Position numbers and translations under genes: made by a program. 64,000 nucleotides of DNA from CBDCUQ01 sp965222835 (GTDB taxonomy: Bacteria > Pseudomonadota > Alphaproteobacteria > Rhizobiales > Hyphomicrobiaceae), in contig CBDCUQ010000004.1 in NCBI GenBank assembly GCA_965222835.1, positions 1,054,001-1,118,000 on the forward strand, in the 5' to 3' direction. The notes beneath the pieces were generated by a model, which worked only from the letters and a program-made list of their open reading frames with translations, made no database searches and had not been told where the DNA came from. Positions 26,236-35,192 of the stretch are shown here, piece by piece. The first letter of the stretch is position 1; the number at the start of each line of letters is the position of its first letter.

Positions 26236-26892
26236 ATGAAGCGGATGGACCGCACCACGCCTGGCCCAACGGTTTCCTGCTGGCTCGTTGTCTGCTTTGC
26301 CCTCGTGGGCGCTGTCCTGCCGCCAGAGCCAGGCTTGGCATCGGGTGGTGATGGACCAGCGTCTTCGGCTTCCACGGCACTGTCTGAGGCTCTGGCGGCG
26401 TCTCACGAGGTGCTGGAGCCGGATGGGTATCGGATGGACAATTACCGCGAGCCAGTGCCCAGAACGCTGAAAGGGGCCCGTGTGATGGATACCGTGGCCG
26501 CCGAGGCGATCTATGCGGCTAAGGAGGCGATCTTTATCGACGTCTACCCTCGGGCGCCTAAGCCGCCAAATCTGCCTAAGGGTACGTTGTGGCGCGATCC
26601 ACCGCATACCACAATCAAGGGGGCGTACTGGCTGGCGAACGTTGGCTACGGCGCGCTGCCGCCCGAGGATGTTCGCTACTTCAAGGAGCACCTCGCGGCT
26701 TACACGGGCGGGGATCGCGCGAAGCCGCTGGTCTTCTTCTGTGAGCGAGACTGCTGGATGTCCTGGAACGCGGCCAAGCGCGCTCTCGAATACGGCTACG
26801 AGACCGTCATTTGGTATCCGGACGGCATCGACGGCTGGCTGGAAGCCGGCAATGATTTCATGAATGCTAAGCCTGAGCCGCAGGTTGAGTGA
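26236..26892 (+). CDS. PQQ-dependent catabolism-associated Cys-Cys-Trp rhodanese-like protein
   Basis: A 218-residue secreted protein with a signal peptide (about 1-36) and a rhodanese-like domain (about 80-210). The active loop reads CERDCW (Cys169, Cys173, Trp174), followed by MSWNAAKRALEYGY, characteristic of the family found with PQQ alcohol dehydrogenases and named for this Cys-Cys-Trp motif. Its role is unproven; a redox or sulfur-handling function in the periplasm is likely. ATG 26236 has GGAG 6-9 bases upstream. It lies after the xoxJ terminator and is convergent with the next gene. Confidence 0.88.
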   Translation: MKRMDRTTPGPTVSCWLVVCFALVGAVLPPEPGLASGGDGPASSASTALSEALAASHEVLEPDGYRMDNYREPVPRTLKGARVMDTVAAEAIYAAKEAIFIDVYPRAPKPPNLPKGTLWRDPPHTTIKGAYWLANVGYGALPPEDVRYFKEHLAAYTGGDRAKPLVFFCERDCWMSWNAAKRALEYGYETVIWYPDGIDGWLEAGNDFMNAKPEPQVE

Positions 26893-26939
26893 GGCGCGGC
26901 CGGCTGTAGCTTTGACGACCGCTTGACCCTTCCGCCGTG

Positions 26940-27581
26940 CTAGTTGCTCATATGCTCGCGGACGGCACGGGCAAGATTGAAGAGGCGCTGATCGATGAGC
27001 ACGGGCACTTCGCAGGCGACTGGTATGCTCTGATTGCGCTCCTGGAAGATGCGGGACGCCCAGTCAAACTTTTCTTGAATCTCTGTAAGCTTCTTGGCGG
27101 CCTCTTCGTTGGTCGTGGCCTCGGTTTCAAGTTTGGCGATTTCAACGCCCATCTTCTCGATGTCGGCCGCGCGTTCGCGCTGCCCGCGCAGATACTTCTC
27201 AATGCCATTGATCACCGTGCGGCGTTGGGAAGCCACCTTGTCGAAGATCCCGGCGAAAAGCAGTGTAAGTTTCTTGTCGCGATCTGCCTCGGGCAACCCT
27301 TCGGCATAGGCTTTGATGTCCTTGGCGATATCGTCGTCCGCTATGCGGCGGCTTGCGGCGCGGTCGATCAGCCGGTTGATCTCCTTGTCCTCCCACCAGC
27401 CCTTTACGCCTTCGATAGAGGGCCCGTCCCAGACCTGTGACGCTGCAAACTCGGCAACCTTCTTTTGGACGCACGGCCAATCCGGCGTGCTCTCATCTGC
27501 TGCCCATGAGGGCGGGCCGGCGCCGAGTACTGAGACGGCGAATGCGAGGGGTATGAGGTAACAAGTTTTGTTGGCGGTCAT
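26940..27581 (-). CDS. Secreted protein of unknown function in the xox region
   Basis: A 213-residue protein I cannot place. It has a signal peptide (cut after SWAAD), then WPCVQKKV with one cysteine, a WEDKEINRLIDRA segment, a long helical, charge-rich middle that may form a coiled coil (about 115-175), and a second cysteine near the end (VACEVP). The two cysteines could form a disulfide. ATG 27581 is preferred; TTG 27605 is possible. It sits 50 bases after the ABC permease stop on the same strand, so it is probably the last gene of that unit. Confidence 0.7.
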   Translation of the reverse strand: MTANKTCYLIPLAFAVSVLGAGPPSWAADESTPDWPCVQKKVAEFAASQVWDGPSIEGVKGWWEDKEINRLIDRAASRRIADDDIAKDIKAYAEGLPEADRDKKLTLLFAGIFDKVASQRRTVINGIEKYLRGQRERAADIEKMGVEIAKLETEATTNEEAAKKLTEIQEKFDWASRIFQERNQSIPVACEVPVLIDQRLFNLARAVREHMSN

Positions 27582-27631
27582 GTCGTGCAAGCTCTCATGA
27601 TGCAACGGTTTCTACTTTGGTCTTGTCCAGA

Positions 27632-28630
27632 TCACGCACCGGGTCCGCCCCCCGGTCCGCCGCGCCGAGCGATCAAGCCTTTGGAAGGATTGTAGGCAAA
27701 TACGGCGGCTGCAAGGAAGAGAATCGTACAGGTGACGACCACGAGTAGGGAGACAACGTCGACCTTCCCATACAGCGAGAAGCGGATCAGCTCGATGGCA
27801 TAGGAGAACGGGTTGAAGCGGCAGATCTCGAAGAGGAGCGGGCTGGCTTCGCGGATGCGCCAGAGCGGGTAAAGCGCGGAGGAGGCGAAGAACATCGGGA
27901 AGATGACAAAGTTCATGACGCCGGCGAAGTTTTCGAGCTGCTTGATAATCGAGGACATGAAGAGGGCAATCGAACCCAGCATCAGCCCAGCCAGGATCAG
28001 CGCTGGAATAACAAAAATGTAGCCTGCGATCGGCTGCAGAATGTCTGGCACAGACGCGAATGAGATAATTAGCGGGTCGATCATGCTGTCAAAGGGCAGG
28101 GGCAGCCAATCGGGCGTTTCATAGCCGATGAAGAGCTGGAGATCGGCGACGGGCGGCGGCTGAATGTTCCAGAAATAGGCAATTAGCAAGAACGAGAAAA
28201 CTTGGAGGAGCGCGACTGATACCCCGCCAAGGAGCTTCGAGACGAGTAGAAACGAGCGAGGGAATGGACTGACAAGAAGTGTGCGCATCGTTCCTGTCTC
28301 GCGGTCGTACACCATCGAGAGCGACGATTGCATGGCATTGAAGAGCAGGACCATCCCGAGCAGGCCTGGCGTGATGTATTCTTCGTACAGCACATAGGTT
28401 TGGTAGGGTGGGATGATCGACACACCCAGGACCTGACGAAAGCCGGCGGCGAAGATGAAGAGCCAGACGAGCGGGCGCACGAGTGCGGAGAAGAAGCGTT
28501 CGGTTTGGTGCAGGAAGCGCAAGACTTCGCGCCAGACGATGCCGCGGAAGCATGCGAGATAAGCGCGAAGGCCAAGGCGCGCGGTCGTGGCCGTGCCGGT
28601 TTCAACCAGAGGTGCTACGAGCGTGCTCAT
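27632..28630 (-). CDS. ABC-2 type permease of the PQQ-associated transporter
   Basis: A 332-residue ABC-2 permease with about six transmembrane helices and the mid-protein MVYDRETGTMRTLLVSPFPRSFLL segment typical of the fold. Homologues sit beside PQQ alcohol dehydrogenase genes (for example the pedABC system of pseudomonads). It overlaps the ATPase gene by four bases. Export direction is suggested by the ABC-2 fold, yet a binding protein is encoded nearby, so the direction of transport is unclear. The cargo is unknown. Confidence 0.88.
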   Translation of the reverse strand: MSTLVAPLVETGTATTARLGLRAYLACFRGIVWREVLRFLHQTERFFSALVRPLVWLFIFAAGFRQVLGVSIIPPYQTYVLYEEYITPGLLGMVLLFNAMQSSLSMVYDRETGTMRTLLVSPFPRSFLLVSKLLGGVSVALLQVFSFLLIAYFWNIQPPPVADLQLFIGYETPDWLPLPFDSMIDPLIISFASVPDILQPIAGYIFVIPALILAGLMLGSIALFMSSIIKQLENFAGVMNFVIFPMFFASSALYPLWRIREASPLLFEICRFNPFSYAIELIRFSLYGKVDVVSLLVVVTCTILFLAAAVFAYNPSKGLIARRGGPGGGPGA

Positions 28631-29403
28631 GCCGCCTCCTCGTTGGTCGTTCCGGTCATGGTGCGGAACGCATCTCGCACGCTGGCTGTTCCTGTTTGGC
28701 TCAGAAGGCCCGGGACCTTGCCGGCAAAGAGCACGCGACCCTTATGCAAAACCACGACATTGTCGGTGGGTTTGATCTCATCGATGAGGTGGGTGGCCCA
28801 CAAAACGCCAAGGCCTTCCTGATCGACAAGGTTGCGAACGATCGCGATGACGGATTCCCGGGAGCCGATGTCGAGGCCGACCGTGGGTTCGTCGAGCAGG
28901 AGCAGTCCCGGACGGTGCAGGAGGGAGCGTGCGATCTCGACGCGGCGGGCCTGTCCGCCGGACAGGTTGCGGACTTTTTCGTGGCTGCGGTCGGCGAGGC
29001 CGACCCGTTCTAGGGCCGCCGTGGCCCGCTTCTTTGCCTCGCGTCCGGCAATGCCGTGAAGTGCGGCGTGGTAATAGAGGTTTTGTAGAAGCGTCAAGTC
29101 GGAGTCGATGGCTTTGCTTTGGAAACATACGCCGAGGCGTTGCAGGGCCTGTGTGGGTCTCCTGCGGACATCGTGGCCGAGAATGTGAATTTCACCCGAG
29201 ACGTTGTCGTAGAGACGGGTGATGAGGGAAAAGAGCGTCGATTTGCCGGCGCCATTCAATCCCAGCAGAACTGTGAACGTGCCTTGGGGCACCGTGAGCG
29301 ACACGTCATCGAGAACGAGATTCTCACCGAACCGATGGCTGACGCCTCGGACGGTCAGCGCATCTTCACGCTCGGATGCTTGCGGTTGCGGATCGGCTTT
29401 CAT
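28627..29403 (-). CDS. ATP-binding protein of the PQQ-associated ABC transporter
   Basis: A 258-residue ATPase with Walker A GLNGAGKST, signature VRNLSGGQARRVEIARSL, Walker B LLLLDEPTVGLD and H-loop ATHLIDE. It pairs with the ABC-2 permease by a four-base overlap. The family is one repeatedly found with PQQ-dependent alcohol oxidation clusters. A nested hairpin lies 28 bases upstream of its start, between it and the propeller gene, so the two may be separate transcripts. Confidence 0.9.
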   Translation of the reverse strand: MKADPQPQASEREDALTVRGVSHRFGENLVLDDVSLTVPQGTFTVLLGLNGAGKSTLFSLITRLYDNVSGEIHILGHDVRRRPTQALQRLGVCFQSKAIDSDLTLLQNLYYHAALHGIAGREAKKRATAALERVGLADRSHEKVRNLSGGQARRVEIARSLLHRPGLLLLDEPTVGLDIGSRESVIAIVRNLVDQEGLGVLWATHLIDEIKPTDNVVVLHKGRVLFAGKVPGLLSQTGTASVRDAFRTMTGTTNEEAA

Positions 29404-29430
29404 TGCAATCCCGATAGATCCACGTTCAAA

Positions 29431-29466
29431 GGGGCCTCCAAGCCGCGGTTGCGGCCAGCAGGCCCC
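29431..29466 (-). terminator. Nested hairpin, probable terminator of the propeller gene unit
   Basis: Outer arms GGGGCCT (29431-29437) and AGGCCCC (29460-29466) enclose an inner perfect hairpin GCCGC-ggtt-GCGGC (29442-29455). Read on the minus strand, TTTGAACG follows. It lies after the propeller gene stop and before the ATPase gene. Confidence 0.55.
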
Positions 29467-29536
29467 CTTATAGTTACAACTTCCGAACTCTCAAAGGGCG
29501 CTGGGGCTCATTTTTGACGCCGGTGTTCACATCGCT

Positions 29537-30562
29537 TCAATCCGGCGCGACGGCCACGCCCCATGGGTAGCGACCGACCTTTATCGACTTGATAGCTTTT
29601 TCTGATGTTGCGTCGATCACGGTCACGTCGTTGGATGTTCCGTTGGCGGTAAAGATCAGTTTGTAGTCGGGTGTAAAGTGCAGATTCCAGACGCGCTGGC
29701 CGACCAAGATATACTTCTCAACCTTGAGGGATTTGGTGTTGACGACGGCAATGCGATTGGCCGGCCCGAGCGCGATAAACGCTTTCGAGCCGTCTTTGTT
29801 GAAGCGGACGCCCACCGGTTGGATCGCGTCTTTTGTGATGCCCTGGATTTGGAAGTTGACTTTGCCGCGGACCTTGCGATCGGCTGCGTTAATCACGCTG
29901 ACTGTGCCCCCGATTTCGGCGCTGACCCAGACTTCATTACCATCCGGTGTGTATTCGGCGACACGGGGGCGATTGTCGACCAGCACGTTATCGAATGTCT
30001 TGAGCGTTTCCGTATTGATGAAATGGGCCATGTTCGTGGTTTCAGAGGTGTTCACCAGCACCTTGCCATCGGGGCTCATTCCCATGCCTTCAGGCTCGAC
30101 GCCCACAGGGACGTCGGTGATGACACGGCCTTCATGGATATCGACAACGGTGACGAGGTTGTCGTCTTCGTTCGAGACATAGAGCGGATTTCCGGAGATA
30201 TGCAGGATCGGGAGTTCGGGATCGGGGCCAGACGGCAGGCCTTTGACGAGCTTGTAGGTTTTTGCGTCGTAGACTTCCATCTGGTTGTCGTCGCTGACGC
30301 AGACGATGACCCACTTGCCGCCGTTGGCCATGATGATGCCGCGCGGCCGGTTTCCGGTTTTAATCGTGTGTATGACCTCGAGTTTCTGGCTGTCGATGAC
30401 GGAGACCGTGTTCTCTTTCTCGTTGGAGATGAAGACTCGGTAGGCTTCAGCGCTTGTGCTCATGGTCACTGCGGCCAGGGAAAGGGATACGGCCAATGCG
30501 TACTTGGCCGGGTGCTTCAGACTTCGTGATGTCATTTGGGTTGTTTCTTTGCGGATGTTCAT
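29537..30562 (-). CDS. PQQ-dependent catabolism-associated beta-propeller protein
   Basis: A 341-residue secreted protein with a signal peptide (cut near SAEA) and six to seven YVTN-type blades; repeat cores include RVFISNEKENTVSVID, LYVSNEDDNLVTVVD and EVWVSAEIGGTVSVIN. The family is found beside PQQ dehydrogenases and their ABC transporter. It probably works in the periplasm, perhaps as a binding or scaffold protein; no catalytic residues are evident. The start is ATG 30562; an internal ATG at 30535 is possible. The binding-protein gene lies 37 bases upstream on the same strand. Confidence 0.88.
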   Translation of the reverse strand: MNIRKETTQMTSRSLKHPAKYALAVSLSLAAVTMSTSAEAYRVFISNEKENTVSVIDSQKLEVIHTIKTGNRPRGIIMANGGKWVIVCVSDDNQMEVYDAKTYKLVKGLPSGPDPELPILHISGNPLYVSNEDDNLVTVVDIHEGRVITDVPVGVEPEGMGMSPDGKVLVNTSETTNMAHFINTETLKTFDNVLVDNRPRVAEYTPDGNEVWVSAEIGGTVSVINAADRKVRGKVNFQIQGITKDAIQPVGVRFNKDGSKAFIALGPANRIAVVNTKSLKVEKYILVGQRVWNLHFTPDYKLIFTANGTSNDVTVIDATSEKAIKSIKVGRYPWGVAVAPD

Positions 30563-30599
30563 CTCAGCGATCTCAGACAGGTATGTGGTGGTTCTGTTT

Positions 30600-31928
30600 C
30601 TATTTTTTGTAGGCTTTGCACTTGGACTCCGGCTTGTCGACGCCCAGCGTATCCAGTTCGGTCACTTGGTGGAGGAATCCAGGTTGCGGTGAGACGGTGA
30701 CGTGGATCTTGGCCGTCGTCAGAAGGACGGGCTGGCGCAGTTGGCCGTTCCAATTGCGATATGTGAGTTTCTGACCCTTGAAGGCCGCGAGCTCGAATTC
30801 CGGCGAATGTAGATAGGCGATCAGTTCTTTTGCAGAGTCGGTCTGTTTGCGCGAGGCCGCTTCGCCGACTGAGCGCACCGCCATCCAGACGTTGTAGTCG
30901 AGTGCGCGCATATTACGCTTTGCTAAGCGTTTGAATCGGTTTTGGAATTGCGTGCCTCCCCAAAGCTCGACCGCGGGGTGCCACGAGGTGGGATAGAGGC
31001 CGGCAGTGCCGACGACGGGCCGTGGCTGCCACGTGCGGTAGGGGAAATAGTCGCCGAAGAGTTCGCCTTCGTCCGAGATGACAGCGACGTCGTGCTCCGG
31101 CGCCTTTTGTGTGAAGCGTGGAATTTGCTGTTGGATTTGCTCGAAGCCTCCATCGGATCTGCGGCTTCCTGGATCGTATTCGAACTTGCGTTCCTCGACG
31201 ATCTTGTGGCCGAAGCGTTTTGCGGCACGCCGCAAGGCTTTGGCAAAGGCCTCATCGCGTTCTGTCGGGCCGAGCACCAAGAGCCAGGTCCGCCATTTTT
31301 TCCACGCAAGATACTGAGATAGGGCGTCTGCCAGCATTGCGCGGGAGGGTCCGGTATGCACGATATTTACCCGGCACTGTTCCTCGCGGAGACTGTCGTC
31401 AGGGGCGCCGGCATTGAGGAGCAGGGTGTCCTTGTCCTTCAGGGCGTCGGCGAGGGACAACAACGTCTTAGCGTCGACATCAGTGACAATGAACGCGACC
31501 CCCTGATCGACATGTTTTGTCGCCTGTGCGACCAGCTCAGCGGGATCCGTACTCTGCACCGTCTCAAGGATGAATTCCTGGTTTAGAAAGCGTCCTGTTG
31601 TGTTGTTGTCCAGGATGGCGAGTTTGCCACCGGCGACGCCGTCATCAGGTGGCGGTATGTCAAGGAGCGAGAGAGGCGGAAGCCGGCTCTCCCGGATCTC
31701 GCGCAACAGGAGAATTCTGATTTCCTGGACGTTCTTGGCGGATTCTTTTTCAGCTGGTTCGCCGCTTGCGGTGGCCGGTGCCGGTTCGGCGGCTTCTTGG
31801 GCATTCACGCTGCTGATGCAAAGCCAAAGAACGGCGGCCGCAATGAGTGCGGACCACATAGCCCACGACGACAAGGCCCAAGGGTGACGTTTCGAAAAAA
31901 CACGGCTCCTTGACGCGGGTTCCTGCAT
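30600..31928 (-). CDS. Substrate-binding protein of the PQQ-associated ABC system
   Basis: About 442 residues. An N-terminal membrane-targeting segment (WALSSWAMWSALIAAAVLWLCISSVNA) is followed by a Leu/Ile/Val-binding-protein-like type 1 fold: ILLLREIRESRLPPLSLLD, DPAELVAQATKHVDQGVAFIV, LLNAGAPDDSLR and KKWRTWLLVLG. This binding-protein family co-occurs with PQQ alcohol dehydrogenases. The start is set at ATG 31928 because GGGAG lies 6 bases upstream; the frame extends to 31961. It heads a minus-strand unit with the propeller gene and is divergent from the DUF3280 gene across about 270 bases. Confidence 0.85.
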   Translation of the reverse strand: MQEPASRSRVFSKRHPWALSSWAMWSALIAAAVLWLCISSVNAQEAAEPAPATASGEPAEKESAKNVQEIRILLLREIRESRLPPLSLLDIPPPDDGVAGGKLAILDNNTTGRFLNQEFILETVQSTDPAELVAQATKHVDQGVAFIVTDVDAKTLLSLADALKDKDTLLLNAGAPDDSLREEQCRVNIVHTGPSRAMLADALSQYLAWKKWRTWLLVLGPTERDEAFAKALRRAAKRFGHKIVEERKFEYDPGSRRSDGGFEQIQQQIPRFTQKAPEHDVAVISDEGELFGDYFPYRTWQPRPVVGTAGLYPTSWHPAVELWGGTQFQNRFKRLAKRNMRALDYNVWMAVRSVGEAASRKQTDSAKELIAYLHSPEFELAAFKGQKLTYRNWNGQLRQPVLLTTAKIHVTVSPQPGFLHQVTELDTLGVDKPESKCKAYKK

Positions 31929-32198
31929 CCATTGCTCCCATATAGTGCTTCGGCTGGACACCGAACTGAAATGTTACTACGTTACCAGACTACATTGCAA
32001 TTACGGGCTGGAAGTCAAGGTGGGCCAAGTGGCTCTCGGGAATGTTACAAGCCGTGAATGGCGCCCAATGCATCGAACCCTTGAAAATCCACCTGACGGG
32101 TTCGCACGTTTCTTACCTTAAGGACGTGGTGCCGGTGGTCTTGATGATCAGCCTCAACTACAGAATGAATGCATGTGGAAGACGTGGGAGCTTCGCGA

Positions 32199-32720
32199 AT
32201 GGTGCTGAGGACTTTGATTGGACTACTGGCGCTTGTTGCGAGTGCTCTTCCGGCCGCGGCCGCTCAAAAGGCGGCCGTATTTCCGTTCGATCTCGTATTC
32301 CAAATGAGTGAAGAAGATTTCTTTTACGGTACGCCGAAGATCAGTCCTGATGAAGCGCGCCGGCTCAAACTCGTTCACGACGAGTTTACAAAGATGGTTG
32401 GTGCCAAGGGCGGTTATGAAATGCTGGACATTGCGCCTGTCGCGGCCGACATCGAGAAAGCAGCGCCGCTCAAAGATTGCAACGGTTGTGAAATGGACAT
32501 TGCGCGCAAATTGGGCGCAGATATCGTGTTCCTTGGTGTGGTCGAGAAAGCCTCCGCAACGCTGTTGAACATGACCGTGATTATGGTTGATGTGGCAAAG
32601 GGCAACAAGATCAAGGAAGCCTCCGCCGTCGTTCACGGTAACACCGATGATGCGTGGCTTGGTGTCACGCGCTGGATTTTGCGCAACCGCGTGTTGGCTC
32701 CCAAGGAGGATGGGAAATGA
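32199..32720 (+). CDS. DUF3280-family secreted protein
   Basis: A 173-residue protein with a clear signal peptide (LIGLLALVASALPAAAA) and a compact alpha/beta domain: KAAVFPFDLVFQMSEEDFFYG, then GADIVFLGVVEKAS, resembling DUF3280/DUF2380 proteins of methylotrophs. Two cysteines lie close together (KDCNGCEMD), which could bind metal or form a disulfide. ATG 32199 follows GGGAG by 7 bases. It is the first gene of a plus-strand run that continues through an ABC transporter into methylofuran and pterin genes; the next gene starts inside its stop codon. Confidence 0.75.
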   Translation: MVLRTLIGLLALVASALPAAAAQKAAVFPFDLVFQMSEEDFFYGTPKISPDEARRLKLVHDEFTKMVGAKGGYEMLDIAPVAADIEKAAPLKDCNGCEMDIARKLGADIVFLGVVEKASATLLNMTVIMVDVAKGNKIKEASAVVHGNTDDAWLGVTRWILRNRVLAPKEDGK

Positions 32721-33700
32721 TTGACCGGCGTTTCGTTCTTCAGGGTACGCTGGCAACGGCCATTCTCGCCGGGTCGCCATTGCCTGTGCGCGCGGGCCTG
32801 TCGTTGCGCCTGGCGTCGGTGAAATTCGGGACATTGGCCTGGCTTATCAAGACGATAAAGGCCGAGGAGCTGGACAAGAAGCATGGCCTCGATCTGGATG
32901 TCGTGGTCATTGCCACCAATCAATCCAGTCCCATTACGCTGTTCGGTGGAAGTGCGGATGTCATCGTTAGTGATTGGCCCTGGGCGTTGCAGCAGCGGGC
33001 AAGGGGCGAGGCTCTCAAGTTCTCGCCGTTCTCCGCCTCGCTTGGTGCGGTCATGGTGCCGGGAGATTCGGACATCAAGACGCTTTCGGATCTCAAAGGT
33101 AAGCGGCTCGGTGTTGCCGGGTCGTCGATCGACAAGAGCTGGCTGCTGTTGCAGGCCTACGTGAAGAAGACTCTAGGTTTTGACTTTGCAAAATATGTCG
33201 TTCCGCAATACGGCGCTGCGCCGCTTCTTGCGGAGCAAGCCAAAGACGGCAAGCTTGATGCGGTCCTGAACTTCTGGACATTCAGCGCGCGCCTGAGAGG
33301 TATCGGGTTTCGGGACATCATCACGATGTCGGATGTGATGAAGGAGCTCGGTATCGAGCCGCAACCGGCTCTCGTCGGCTATGTTTGGAAGGCGAGCACA
33401 GAGAAGGAAAAAGGGCCGGCTATCGATGCTTTGCTGGCCGCGGTTTCTGACGCGAATGCACTTCTTGCAACGTCGGATTCGGCCTGGGAGCGCCTTCGTC
33501 CGCTGATGAAAGTTTCGAGTGACGAAGAATTCAAGGCGCTTGTTGCTGGCTACCGTTCGGGCATTCCCGGAGCGTGGACCGAAGCGGAGATGAAGTCGGC
33601 GGAAAAAATAATGTCCTACCTGGTTGAGGGCGGTTACTCGGAACCTTCGGCAAATGGCAAACGCTTCGATCCAGAACTCTTCCATACTTCCAGCACGTAA
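32717..33700 (+). CDS. NitT/TauT-type ABC transporter substrate-binding protein
   Basis: A 327-residue periplasmic binding protein of the SsuA/TauA/NrtA group, with an N-terminal twin-arginine-like signal (DRRFVLQGTLATAILAG). Family landmarks are ITLFGGSADVIVSDW, DLKGKRLGVAGSSIDKSW and AKDGKLDAVLNFWTFSARL. The ligand is unknown; this family binds sulfonates, nitrate, pyrimidine precursors and other small molecules. ATG 32717 overlaps the DUF3280 stop by four bases with AAGGAGGA upstream. It overlaps the permease gene by 47 bases. Confidence 0.88.
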   Translation: MIDRRFVLQGTLATAILAGSPLPVRAGLSLRLASVKFGTLAWLIKTIKAEELDKKHGLDLDVVVIATNQSSPITLFGGSADVIVSDWPWALQQRARGEALKFSPFSASLGAVMVPGDSDIKTLSDLKGKRLGVAGSSIDKSWLLLQAYVKKTLGFDFAKYVVPQYGAAPLLAEQAKDGKLDAVLNFWTFSARLRGIGFRDIITMSDVMKELGIEPQPALVGYVWKASTEKEKGPAIDALLAAVSDANALLATSDSAWERLRPLMKVSSDEEFKALVAGYRSGIPGAWTEAEMKSAEKIMSYLVEGGYSEPSANGKRFDPELFHTSST

Positions 33701-34466
33701 GGCGCATGCCGGCAGTGCGACTTTGGAGCGGCTGGGATGGACGGTCCTGTCGCTCGGGACGTTTGTCGTCCTGTGGGCGCTGGCGGCATGGTGGATCGAT
33801 AGCCGGCACCTTCCCAGTCCGGGCAAGGTGGTGGAAGTTTTGGGCGGGGAAGCGGCGTCGGGCTCTCTCTGGGGACATCTCGGTATCACGCTATTGCGTG
33901 TGGCTCTCGCCTTCAGCCTTGCCATGATTATTGGTGCTGCGATCGGGCTGGCCGTCGGGGCCAATCAACTTGCCGATAAGTTCTTCGACAGCTGGATCGT
34001 TCTCCTCTTGAACCTACCGGCGCTGGTTATTATTGCGCTCTGCTATGTTTGGATGGGGACATTGGAAGCCACTGCGGTGACGGCTGTGGCAATAAATAAG
34101 ATTCCCAACGTGGCGGTGACGATGCGCGAAGGGGCGCGGTCACTGTCGAAGGACCTTTCCGAAATGGCGCATGTTTACGGGTTTGGTCCGTGGAAGACGT
34201 TGCGCCACGTGACCATACCCCAGCTGGCACCGTTTTTTGCGGCTGCGGCCCGGTCGGGCCTGGCGCTGGTTTGGAAAATTGTTCTCGTAGTTGAGGCATT
34301 GGGCGGACATCCGACGGGGGTGGGTCATCAGATTCACACAGCTTTCAGTTACTACGATGTGCCGATGATTCTTGCCTATGCCCTCGCCTTCATTGTGGTC
34401 ATTCAGATTTTTGAATTCGGGGCGCTTCAACCGTTGCAGGCCAGGGTCAATAAATGGCGCCGGTAA
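33654..34466 (+). CDS. NitT/TauT-type ABC transporter permease
   Basis: A 270-residue inner-membrane permease with about six helices and the cytoplasmic EAA loop (KDLSEMAHVYGFGPWKTLRHVTIPQLAPFF) that docks the ATPase. ATG 33654 lies within the binding-protein gene; a TTG at 33624 is also possible. It overlaps the ATPase gene by 13 bases. The three subunits are complete, so the importer is probably functional, with unknown cargo. Confidence 0.9.
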   Translation: MANASIQNSSILPARKAHAGSATLERLGWTVLSLGTFVVLWALAAWWIDSRHLPSPGKVVEVLGGEAASGSLWGHLGITLLRVALAFSLAMIIGAAIGLAVGANQLADKFFDSWIVLLLNLPALVIIALCYVWMGTLEATAVTAVAINKIPNVAVTMREGARSLSKDLSEMAHVYGFGPWKTLRHVTIPQLAPFFAAAARSGLALVWKIVLVVEALGGHPTGVGHQIHTAFSYYDVPMILAYALAFIVVIQIFEFGALQPLQARVNKWRR

Positions 34467-35182
34467 CCCATCCTCTTCACATCGCGGTTAAGAGCAAAAC
34501 GTTTGCGGCCGTCGGCGGCCGCGATAGCAATACGGTTTTGCGCAACGTCGATTTTACCATTGAGCCGCGTTCCTTCGTTGTGCTCACGGGGCCGTCGGGC
34601 TGTGGAAAATCGACGCTGCTTAACATCGTGGCCGGTCTCGACCAGGACTTTGACGGTAACATCGATCTGGGGGCTGGGACACCGCGGGTCACCTTCATCT
34701 TCCAGACGCCCCGGTTGTTGCCCTGGCGGACAGTGCGGGAAAATCTGGAGCTGGCGTTGTCGGCAGGTGATCCCCGTGCGGCCCAGATTCCGGAGATGAT
34801 TGAGCGTGTTGGTCTCACTCCCGCCGCGGAGGCCTATCCGGAGCACATTTCGCTCGGGATGCAGCGGCGGGCGTCATTGGCGCGTGGGTTTATCACCGAA
34901 CCGGACATCCTTTTGATGGACGAGCCGTTTGTTTCTCTCGATGACCCCACGGCGCAGGCGCTGCGCGAGCTTCTGATCGACTTGTGGACCCGCAAGCCCA
35001 CAACCGTGCTTTTCATCACCCATGACCGTGCCGAAGCGGTGATGCTGGGGACCCGAATCTTGCGCATGGCCCCTGGCTCTGCGAGTATCACTGGCGATGA
35101 GGCCGTGCGCCTTTCTCCTGAGGAGCGTAAGGACAGGGAAAAGGTGCTGGCTGAGCAGAAACGTATCTTCCGCGATCTATGA
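34454..35182 (+). CDS. NitT/TauT-type ABC transporter ATP-binding protein with variant signature
   Basis: A 242-residue ATPase with Walker A GPSGCGKST, Q-loop FIFQTPRLLPWRT, Walker B LLMDEPF and H-loop ITHD. The signature motif reads ISLGMQRRASLARGF instead of LSGGQ-QRV-IARA, so the second Gly of the usual pair is replaced by Met; this is unusual but compatible with function. It overlaps the permease gene, and the mfnB-like gene starts 11 bases after its stop, so the transporter and the cofactor genes probably share a transcript. Confidence 0.88.
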   Translation: MAPVTHPLHIAVKSKTFAAVGGRDSNTVLRNVDFTIEPRSFVVLTGPSGCGKSTLLNIVAGLDQDFDGNIDLGAGTPRVTFIFQTPRLLPWRTVRENLELALSAGDPRAAQIPEMIERVGLTPAAEAYPEHISLGMQRRASLARGFITEPDILLMDEPFVSLDDPTAQALRELLIDLWTRKPTTVLFITHDRAEAVMLGTRILRMAPGSASITGDEAVRLSPEERKDREKVLAEQKRIFRDL

Positions 35183-35192
35183 GCCAGCATCG

